From positions 10,726,001 to 10,790,000 of the forward strand of contig JBHGNT010000003.1 of the NCBI GenBank assembly GCA_043228905.1: a stretch of 64,000 nt of DNA, read 5' to 3'. The notes below the pieces were generated by a model, which made no database searches, was not told the origin of the DNA, and saw only the letters and a list, made by a program, of their open reading frames with translations. Made by a program: the position numbers and the translations under genes. This DNA is from Azolla caroliniana. Taxonomy: Eukaryota > Polypodiophyta. This document shows, one piece after another, positions 55,098 to 64,000 of this stretch. Numbering within the stretch: the stretch's first letter is position 1; each line of letters starts with the position of its first letter.

Positions 55098-55766
55098 TTA
55101 CTACTATTACTACTGAAATAGACCGGCCAGGTATACTACATCGATTGGACCACATGCAAGAGGACAAGTGTGGACCCAAGAAAGGTGCTAGAGATGGCCA
55201 ATGAGAGGGTGAGGCAGCTCATAATGAGGGCACAAGAGAGGGCCCACATGGGATTGCCTACTCCCCACCATCCCTACAACTACTACGACAATGGTTGGTC
55301 CCATGATAACAACCGCTCCTCTGAATGCTGCATCACTTCGGCCGAGAGCAGCATGAGCATCAATAATGACAATGTGGACGCCACGGACGAAGACGAAGAT
55401 GTGGGTGATCCGAATTGGGACGAGGAAAAGGACACGCAAGAAGATCACATGGATGTAGAAGGCATAGGAACCAGCAGTCCTCACCATGAGAAGAAGGGAT
55501 ATGATTATTATTCCAAGCAAGAAGAGGACATGATGAGCATTCATGATGTAGAAGGGATAGGACCCGGACCCGGTCCCGGACACATGGGTTGCCTTAGTCT
55601 CTTTGAAACTTGTGGACCACCTCGGCATCATCATCGGCTCCACAACACCTGCTCTCCTCGCCCGCGAGAGCTCCTCGAGCTCATGGGTTGTCATCATTGC
55701 CACTCTAGGTTCGTCATCCATCGAGCAAACCCATGGTGTCCATCTTGTGGCATGTCCTTAGTGTGA
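54342..55766 (+). CDS. CFL1-like: CFL1-like WW-domain protein (CURLY FLAG LEAF family)
   Basis: Two exons, 54342-54557 and 55122-55766, with GT-AG intron 54558-55121, giving 286 residues. Splicing makes a WW-like domain: PLPQGWEQHLDLK at the exon 1 end joins TGQVYYIDWTT and SVDPRK at the start of exon 2. The second signature Trp is absent (V-D-P-R), as I recall for CFL1 proteins. Next is a conserved helix (VLEMANERVRQLIMRAQER), an acidic middle, a Gly/Pro patch (GPGPGPGHMG), and a C-terminal CHHC...CPSC (Cys262, 265, 278, 281), a likely zinc-binding knuckle. Rice CFL1 and its Arabidopsis counterpart work with the HD-ZIP IV factor HDG1 and repress cuticle formation. Transfer of that role here is inference. 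This is the only intact host gene in the window. Confidence 0.88.
55060..55113 (+). repeat. (CTA)n microsatellite in the CFL1-like intron
   Basis: ACT/CTA trinucleotide run with two ATT interruptions, ending just upstream of the acceptor GAAATAG. Confidence 0.9.
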
Positions 55767-56943
55767 ACTCTAGGACGAGCATATGCTATCTGGTTTCTCT
55801 ATGTAAAACCGTATCAAACCCTTTACCCCTTAAATCCTAGGGTTTCTTGGTGACCCCATTTCCTTGGTAGTCCCCCAACCAACAATTCTTCAGTCCCCAC
55901 CACCATCACCATATTTGTAAAGATAGCTTTAGTTGAGTGTTGCATTATTATTGATTGTAAAGAGAATCTTTTTCTTTCCCTCTTTCTGTTTTCCTCCCCC
56001 CCCTTTATTTTCCCACAAAGAAATCCTCGCATATATTTTGTTTTTGGAGAAAGTGCTAGTGTTAATTCTCTGTGTAATGAATGCTCCAAGCTATTTGGAC
56101 ACTTTCTACTTGTTTCATCAAAATGATGGAAAAAAACAAAAGGCAAATTACTAATTAGTGCATTAGGAAGGATGGATAAATTCCCCTAATTCAACTTCCA
56201 ACGTAAACATAGCTATATCTTTTCTATAATTAGTTAGGCTAGGAATCACACAAGGAAATTATACATACACATAATGCTGCCTTATGTAACTCTTTTTCCT
56301 ATTCATTTTATTTTTGAAAGGTTTTCCTAGTATTAAGAAAAAAATGCCTAATGCTACAACTTGGATTTATCTGCCCAGAAGTACTACGAGATTCTTACTC
56401 TCTAGTTGTGTTCGAGGGTGAGAGTCCGAGAGAGAGGGGGAAGGCTAATGTTAACTAGTTTGAAGAATTCTAATAGAGTACTTATGGAAATTTGAAAGTA
56501 CAATGTGTACCTTGGGGAACAATTGTTTTTTATTTATCGAGGGAACAATGGTGTGATCCGCTTCCCTAGGATAAAGATGGTCTATAAAAAAATGTGGATC
56601 TACATTATCTGCCTCCCTTATCACATGATGATTCTCCCTACCAAATATATATGTTCTCGATCTTGAAAAAAAATTGAGTTTACCTGGTTACATCTACCTT
56701 CAATTTGTTGATAAGAATGCTCACATCTATGTACATGCTCGCATCATTTCTAGCACATAGTCACAATCTCTTTTATCTTTTTTTTTCCATAAAAAATATG
56801 CTCCATTGGTATTAAAATTAAAAAGGCCAGAGGCACTATACAAATAGTATATAATGTTTGTTTCATCTCCACAAGTATATATCATCAAAGAAAGGACCAA
56901 ATATAAGCAATGGCATTTGACAAGATAAGGATAATTATAATCC
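55767..56943. other. 3' UTR and downstream flank of the CFL1-like gene
   Basis: T-rich 3' UTR-like sequence to about 56100, then AT-rich intergenic DNA. No further gene seen. Confidence 0.5.
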
Positions 56944-57604
56944 ATGAATACAACTCTCAGTCTTTGCCAATAACACCTTTGCTATGACAAGCTAGGAGAC
57001 CACATATAAAGGTGATAGAATCGGGGGCCATACCGTCAATCTCCAACATGTGAAAACAAGTTAGTGTTTCATCAAAACATCCATGTTCTATAAGCTCTAT
57101 CATCATTGCATTCCATGAGACCACATCTGTAGTTAGAAGCGTCTGAAACACATCTACCTTTGCCCCTTGTCAGGGTCTCTAAAAACTTCATGTTGCATTC
57201 ACAAAACACATCCAATAATTCAATAAATAGCCATATCTTGCATACATATGTAGAAATTGTCATAGACTTTGCCCATTAAAACCGTCTTCAACCATTTGAG
57301 CATGTATAGCCAACCCATCATAGAATGCATTTGTATTGGCCCAAGCACTCAAGCCACTTGGCAAATTTTTGTATGTCAAGACCTTCTTCAACAACTGTAG
57401 TTGAGGACACGAAAGCATTCCATGATGCACATGCCGCTTGGGGTAAACCATGATGGGCCGCCTTGGATAGCCCCCATTTACATGTCCTTCAACTCCACGA
57501 CCATTGAAAATGTACTTGTATTGAATCTCCATACCATCAACAATCCGGTTTATGACAACCTTCATGTTGTCACAACAATGATGCGCCGATAACACCACAA
57601 TCAT
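56944..57604 (-). pseudogene. Decayed pentatricopeptide-repeat (PPR) gene fragment
   Basis: On the minus strand, DVVSWNAMMIELIEHG and CFDETLTCFHMLEIDGMAPDSITF are a recognisable PLS-type PPR repeat. Upstream, AIHAQMVEDGF and then, in shifted frames, a FLHMYARYG-like block fit the usual HAQMVK.GF...LI.MYA.CG. Several stops and frameshifts (57155, 57257) break it. PPR proteins normally bind organellar RNA. This relic has no start and covers only two or three repeats. Confidence 0.7.
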
Positions 57605-60177
57605 CTACCTATAAAACAAAATGATCTATGTCCTCATCTCCTCAAACAAAATATGCTTCGACGCGCACACCATCTTCACTCATCCTTATCATAAAAACAG
57701 ACAAACTCTTTCATCTTTATGATTGGGTCATTGGGCATGTTTGGCCACTATACAATTGTCTCTACATCTACCGCCTCGTAGTTTTAAGGCAGATTGTTGA
57801 GTGCCGAGGCCCAATAGTAACCAAATTCATATTATAATCTCCTATGTCATAACTCTATTTGCATGCCATAATGAATTGTCGATTATGATTATAGTAATCC
57901 TTTTCTCTTCATTAAATCTTTCCCACATGTTGATCGAGCCAAATTTGCTTCTTATTTTATTTGTAAAATGGGTTCCCATCGTTCTAACATATAGATAGAT
58001 AGAAATATATCTTTTTTAACGCACATGGGAGATGTATTGCAATCTATGAGACGGAGCCTAACCCATGCATGAGATAAGTGTTGGTAGAAACAAAGGACAT
58101 GTAGAATGTTTGAAAACAAATGAAAGAATAGGTCATCCACCAATTGGTGTCTATTTTATCATCCATTCAATAATACTAGATTGACATTACACATCTATAC
58201 TCGAAACATTTATCCTCATATCATATTGATGCCTTTTTCTTACAAATATTGAGAATTTTGACAAAAGGACATGTGGATGTGCAACCGACTAACGGACACT
58301 GGATGAGAAAGAGGGGATGCACAAATGCAAGGAAATTTAGATGAAAAGGGCTGTGGATTAGGGACAGATAGAATGAGGGGATGGGTTTATGCAAGCGGAA
58401 TCAATGGAATGCAATCCGATGAGTAGGGTCATGATATGAGGAGGCAAGGGAGCAAGAAGCAAGGAGACAAAAAACTTTGACAAACAAAATTGTAACATAC
58501 ATATATTAGTTAACATCTAAGATTAGTTAACCTCCCTTTTTATATATTAGATATACATAGATGTGAACATGATCTATGCTTGTTTTCCTAAGAGTAACTT
58601 ATTGGTTCCCTGAAAAAAAACATTTTCTTTCCTCCCCGAAATTGAAATATTAGGTTATGAAATCCAATGACCCAATTTGGTTAATGGTCGTGAGTCGTGA
58701 CATGTTTGCCAACCCACTTATGCCTCCATTCACTCACTTTGGATCCCTAAACGATCTTTGAATGTTTGAGATTATTGGGAACCCATCATTCTCATCTCCC
58801 AATATCTATCTATCCTTGATGGTGTGATAGTATGTTCTGTCTTGATTAACACAACTATAAATTAGGCAATTACTTGTTGATATAACAAACATCCACGAGT
58901 CAATGGTCATCACCTTTAAAGATAATATTAATGTTATATATTCAATTCTTAAACACAAGCATACTTTCTTAAGCCCATCATATGTAAAACCAATTTTGAT
59001 TATGTTTGTAAACAAAACATAGATGATATTGTGAGCAAGTTTAAGGAACCAAGATGTCATTTTTTATTTTATTGGCTTTCAAATATTTCCTTGGGTTTTG
59101 TTTTTGCCTTACTTTCATTTTAAACTCATATATACTTTTGTACCAGGAAAAATAAGAATTGTCACCCTCGAGGTTTAGTATAAAGGTCAACCTTTGGTGT
59201 CTCAAGAGTCCACCCACATAGGATAATACTTGGGATATTGTTAAAAGAAGGTTGATGTAATCGAGAGTCACTTTATGAATGTGATAGCTTTTGATGTTAT
59301 ACAAGCATTGTAAATTCTTTTTTTAACTTTCAATACATATAGTTATGTTTGATCATCAATTTTTTTAGTTTTATACAACTACTTATTTAGTTATGAAGCA
59401 TGAACCATGATTACTTAACTAGGAGGTGGTTTTCATAACCAAAACAATTGCCTCGTACTTCCAATATTTCAACTTTTTTTAATTCTTTAGTGCACTGTGG
59501 CTCTAGAATGTTTTTCGGGAAGGTTTTTTAATTATTCTCTTTCATTTTGAATTCATGTCCTTTTGGTGACTAGGCAATGAAGAGTTTGAATTTTCTCCAC
59601 ACATTAGAACTTCCACATCAATGACGATATTTTCAGAGAGGTGGTTCTCTAGGTGCTTATTTAGACAAAATCAATAAGGTTGAAATTTCACATAATCAAG
59701 AGTTACTTTATGAACATTAACGATTGTGACACTCCACATAACTTATGAATAAATTTATGATGATAAAATTGAATTTCATATACTTCTCCAGCTTATCAAT
59801 CAAAGAACTATATATCATGTTTCTTAGGTTGGTAGACCTTGCTTTTGGTATGGTCTTCCTTCTAGTATTTATTGCATGGGATGACTTTTGTCAAGGATCC
59901 TTGGATATCCGTCAAAATCCATGCATCTAGGCTTTGAATTTCGTATTATCAACCACAAAACAATAACATATTGCATGACAACAATCCACATGCGGCATTG
60001 CCCTCTTGCCAATTGCATAAATAATCTCTAACAACTGTAAATATTTCTCCAATGGGACTTGATGGTGTATTTATGCTCAATTGTTCTCTCATGAAAGAGA
60101 GTTATATTTTTCTTGGGTCAACTATTGAAATATTAATGTGCTTACACGATGATATTAGACATATTATTTATCGAAGC
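57605..60177. other. AT-rich intergenic DNA, nothing recognised
   Basis: Short ORFs only, none with a known domain. Possible further PPR decay to about 57830 on the minus strand. No LTR, TIR or RNA gene found. Confidence 0.4.
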
Positions 60178-60870
60178 AAAAGTGTTATTTAGCACGGCAA
60201 CGTGGGAACCTTAACTCTCCGAATTGTGTAGAGTGCCCACATGCAGTAGAATCCATACGACACGCTCTGTGGGACTGCCCAACGTCCCATAGAACATGGC
60301 GGGGGGTTGGCCGCTTGTTGCAATTATGCTAGGTGCAAGGTTCAATCAAGTGGGGAAATATATGTTGGCTATCATGGCAGGCTGCAATTGGCCGATACGA
60401 GCATCAGGAGGAGGGGATGACTTTGGTGATAAAAGCACAAGAGGTTCTTTTCTCCTCCAGCGACAATGTCCACTATTTTCCTCTTAATGACAAATCTCAA
60501 GAGGTGTTGGAATTGGTCAGCCCAATAACCCTTTGGATTCTATGGAAACAACGATGTAGGCGAGTCTTTTCCAACCAAACCACCCATCCAACAAGGTTAC
60601 TACAAGAGATATGGAGTGAAATTGTAGCCACTCTGAAAAGCCAATATGATGGCCTTAAAGGTGGCTCCGAGGGAGTTGAAAGACAACGCATAGCCTTCAT
60701 CTAACAATGGTCGTCCTCTCCCTTTCTTGAGTCAGTGGGCTTCCACATTAGATGGAACTATCGCGTCCCTTTAGGGATTTGTACATAATCGCCTCATTTG
60801 TAAAATTTTATAACTAATGGAAGGAGTTTTTTTTTGGAAAAAAAATAAAATAAAAAAAATAAAAAAACAA
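60178..60870 (+). mobile_element. LINE (L1-type) 3' end
   Basis: One frame from 60195 reads CVECPHAVESIRHALWDC, the CCHC-type zinc finger (zf-RVT) at the end of plant LINE RTs. After a TAG at 60330-60332 comes ITLWILWKQRCRRVFSN and LLQEIWSEIVATLKSQ, the C-terminal helical block. An A-rich tail follows (60840-60870). It is 5'-truncated, as most LINEs are. Confidence 0.82.
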
Positions 60871-61880
60871 AGTAAACATTTTTCACATACTCACAAAACA
60901 AACCGTACTAAGAGTGTCATCTTCATATTACCCTCAATCAATTAACTATCTATTACAATGAGCAACATCTACAAGGGCATTCTCTACTGCAGGAGAAAGG
61001 CGAACCTATTGCTATGCCCATTGCTTACTATGTCACATTTGTATCGCTGCATAGCAACATGACAAATAATACAGTTTTTTTAAATAATTATGATTTAAAT
61101 TGATACATTATGTATAAGTATGTTTGTTGATTGGTATGCTTTTGTTTATTGCATATTGTCTTTGATATCAAATTGAGGTAGATAACACAATTGATTTACA
61201 AGTGTTCTAAAAACAATTTCCAAAAACAAATCAAGGCATTTTTAATTGCAACTAAAAGTGATGAATCATGATGATACATTTACAACTTTGTACAACACTC
61301 AAAAAGCAAGAAAACACACAAAACTTTAAATATATGTGAAATATACAAAATGAGTTTTTGAGCTTGGTCATTAATTTAACAAACCATGCTTGGTATGATC
61401 CCCCTATGTCTTTAAATATTGGTTTAGTGGATTCAAACATTCCTACCCATGTTCTAGACACAATTAACTTTGAGTGTTGTTCAAATTGTATCAATGGTAT
61501 CATGCCATTGAAGCAACTACTACTAGAAGCATGACCTTAGTGCCATTTATTGCCTTTCTCAATGTTACATTTTTTTAAAGAAAACTTTCATGATAGTTCA
61601 ATGTGGAAGGTAGCTCATTTTTTATGGTGTGAATTCCCAACCATGAATAGAATTTGGAAGAATATGAAAAAAATATTGATATGTCATGTTTCACATCCAA
61701 TATGTACACTTTCCCCACTAAAGATTCCACCCATTATTAGAATCTTAATCAATGCTAAGCAAAATTAAAGAGGAAATTAAGGAATAAAGGGCGCCAGTCC
61801 ACCCGATCACTCCCTAACGAAGGTGAGTTTTGCCTATCGTGCTTTAAGACCCATAAGGTTTTTCTGGTCACAAAAATATT
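60871..61880. other. AT-rich DNA, nothing recognised
   Basis: No credible ORF or repeat boundary. Confidence 0.4.
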
Positions 61881-61889
61881 TTAAGGACT

Positions 61890-62660
61890 GGTTGTTTGTA
61901 GTTACTATAAAATGATTTCTCGACAAGTACTCTATGACTTAAGTGTATGTATTATTGCAAATAGTTCTTTTTCTTGAATAGAGTATTAAATCCGAGTTGG
62001 GGTAAGTTTCTTACTCCCCAATGCAACAAGTTTGACATCTTGATACAAAAATGCCCCTACCACATAATCACTTGCATCGATCTCAACCAACCTCGTAAGG
62101 TTTAGATAGGTATGGTAAGAGAAGTGAAGGAGCCTCATATAAATGGTCTTTGAGTGTTTGAAGTGACTTATTTAGATGATCATTCGAAGGGATTGGTTTT
62201 GTAGACTTGAGTGTTTGGCCTTTTAAAAGGTTCATAAATAGTGTCGTCAAATGAGAGTAATTGCAAATAGATTTTCATAGAAAGCCCACAAAACCTAAAA
62301 ATGAATGTAGCCCACGAATGGTTAGAGGAGTAGGCCATAGCTCGACTTTCTCTATTTGAGAAGGATCAATTTGCACACCTTGTTCAATGATTAAATGTCC
62401 AAGATAAGTAATTGACTTCTTGAAAAATTCACATTTTCAATATCTTGGCAGAAAATTGTTTGTCACGTAATGTTTGAAGTATAAAGTAGACATGTATACC
62501 ATTTTCATCTAATGTATGGCTATAAATAAGTATATAATCCAAGAATACAATGATAAACTACTCGAGTTGATGTCAAAACATATCATTCATTTTTTGTTGG
62601 AATGTGGTTGGAGCATTAATCTAACCAAAATGCATGTAATAGCGGCAAGGGTGCTCGCCA
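61890..62660 (-). pseudogene. Ty3/gypsy RT-RNase H relic
   Basis: The minus strand reads, with many frameshifts, FIIVFLDYILIYS (catalytic LDD now LDY), YLGHLIIEQGVQIDPSQIEK, GLHSFLGFVGFYE, then DASDYVVGAFLYQD of RNase H near 62070. It is clearly gypsy and long dead. Confidence 0.75.
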
Positions 62661-62898
62661 TAAGGATGGTAGAGTCTAGTTATGCATTGCAAGGTAGGAA
62701 CATGAATAGGGAGAAGCAACAAATTGAGAATGTGGTGCGAAGGAAAAGAGGAGACATGTTGAAAGGAATAGGGAAACATATTAATGGTGGCGATAGCAGG
62801 ATATGTAAGGAACCAATCAATCTAACGAACAAGGTGGGGTGGTTAGAAGAGGAGGTTAGGGATCATCCCAACAACAAGGCGGAGGCTATCTACAAAGT

Positions 62899-63355
62899 CA
62901 ATTGTATAGAGGATCCGTAACTGTGGGGAGAGGCGGAGGTTTGGAATAAAGAGGGTGGGAAGCAGGCAACTTGGGGAGATCACCTCAACCATGCATTATG
63001 GCATACAGTGAGTGATGGAGTAGCTGAGAGGCAATGGGGGCCTCAAGGAGGGTCGTCACAGGAGTTTGACTATGTTGTGGCGTTTGAAGCCACGACATGT
63101 TGTAAGTAGAAAATTTTCTACAAGAATGTGGTCAAGTGCATAATGTGTGCTCAAGATGGGGTCATACCAAGGAACATAGTCAATTGCAGAGAGGATTCGC
63201 GAGTGTGGGGAGAGGCAGAGGTTTGGAATAAAGAGGGTGCAAAGCAGGCAGTTGAGGTGGATCATCCCAACCATGCATTATGGCATACGGTGAGTGAGGG
63301 AGTAGTTGAGAAGCAGTGGGGGCCGCAAGGAGGGTCATCACAGGAGTTGGACTTG
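62899..63355 (+). repeat. Local direct repeat, ~175-bp units 280 bp apart
   Basis: 62899-63069 and 63179-63355 share GTGGGGAGAGGC, AGGTTTGGAATAAAGAGGGTG, CCATGCATTATGGCATAC and AGGAGGGTC(G/A)TCACAGGAGTT, with many substitutions. Probably decayed retroelement sequence. Origin unknown. Confidence 0.8.
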
Positions 63356-63365
63356 TTGAGGATCG

Positions 63366-63913
63366 ACCGGACACAACCGCTTACATGTTCCTTTCCGGGT
63401 GCATAAGAAACAAACAGGGTAATACGCAGACAGAAAACGAGAAGGCAAAAAGATAAGTACAGAGACACAAGGTGTTTTATGTGGAAAACCCGGAAGGGAA
63501 AAAAACCACAGGGGTCCACAAACCCCAAAAAATAGAATCACTAAGTAGAGAGAGGAATACAAGGAGACTCACAGGCACCAACCTCGAGCTCGTCTTCGTC
63601 TAACATACGACGGCTAAGTTACAACTCACACACTCTCTCTCACACTCTTCCTTTCCCTAGTTACAGAGGCAACCACTCACTATAACTTCTTACAACTATA
63701 ATTATTCACACTACTTTACTAAAGTTTGCCCTAGTTGTATTTATACTTATACAACTTTATGGCTATTTACATACATAGCCCACATGGGGCACATTTCGAC
63801 TATTTACAAATATAGTCTCCTGAGTTGGCTATATCCTCGATTTTGGTTTCGGCCTCAACCGAGTTACTCATCAACTAGGCTCTTCTCTTCCAATCCGGAG
63901 GGACCTGTTTCCC
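63366..63913 (-). repeat. Copia LTR (second family), minus, at the window edge
   Basis: Related to 32985-33476: GTGGAAAACCCGGAAGGG, TATTTATAC promoter-like sequence near 63738, GGAGGGACCTG and then the polypurine tract (AACTCCCCCTTCACTCCGGC, minus GTGAAGGGGGAGTT). Positions 63914-64000 are the start of the element's interior, which continues beyond the window. Confidence 0.65.
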
Positions 63914-64000
63914 AAAAAACTCCCCCTTCACTCCGGCATGGGGCACTTCACCAAACTGACTCTCTATCGGCACGCGTTTACCTTTTCGGCTGACAACACC

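Noticed and set aside
58806-59304. Possible minus-strand genes of about 85 codons
   Set aside because: AT-rich open frames with no domain, no codon bias and no splice context.
1-64000. CRISPR arrays, bacterial operons or phage genes
   Set aside because: No spaced direct repeats of that type. Introns, LTR elements and plant gene families show eukaryotic DNA. The ParB/methylase pair is bacterial in ancestry only.

Overview
The window is plant nuclear DNA made almost entirely of transposable elements. Only one gene looks intact, a CFL1-like WW-domain gene at 54342-55766. The evidence for a land plant is: many Ty1/copia elements primed by initiator tRNA-Met (TGGTATCAGAGC), a CFL1-family gene, a decayed PPR gene, a LINE 3' end, and short GT-AG introns. 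The species cannot be read from the sequence. A seed plant fits best, and nothing is bacterial apart from the ancestry of one domain pair.

The most unusual object is a 7.6-kb DNA transposon at 30-7662. It has 33-bp perfect terminal inverted repeats and a TTGC target duplication, confirmed by the empty site because it sits inside a copia gene. It carries two divergent genes. On the minus strand is a spliced gene joining a ParB/Srx-like domain to a beta-class amino-methyltransferase. On the plus strand is an ~890-residue DUF7869-like protein with an RNase H-like candidate transposase core and a C-terminal reader-like barrel. Two copies of one perfect palindrome lie in the first intron of the methyltransferase gene. 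Three premature in-frame stops (two in the methyltransferase gene, one in the transposase gene) make this copy defective.

From 7.7 to 34.8 kb lies a nested pile of copia elements. It contains: a copia fragment split by the DNA transposon; a gypsy gag-protease fragment with its LTR; a plus-strand copia RT fragment; a complete minus-strand copia with TSD AGGTG (14056-19718); a three-LTR composite copia with TSD GTTAT (19897-26331); and a nearly whole plus-strand copia (27093-32543). The main copia family has a conserved, highly charged C-terminal extension that runs through the polypurine tract to a stop made by the LTR. A second copia family follows at 32985-34825.

From 34.8 to 42 kb is a Tat-like Ty3/gypsy element with decayed RT-RNase H-integrase and a large coiled-coil ORF downstream of pol. 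About 1 kb at its 3' end is duplicated almost exactly at its left edge.

From 43.0 to 49.4 kb is a Penelope-like element (minus strand). It has RT but no visible GIY-YIG endonuclease, a hammerhead-ribozyme-like motif, 230-bp direct terminal repeats, an intact 423-codon ORF whose 3' part is written in degenerate telomere-like repeats, and a solo gypsy LTR (TSD GGTTT) inside the RT.

From 49.4 to 64 kb there are gypsy and LTR remnants, AT-rich sequence with microsatellites, the CFL1-like gene, a PPR pseudogene, a LINE 3' end, a gypsy RT relic, a diverged local repeat and another LTR at the right edge.
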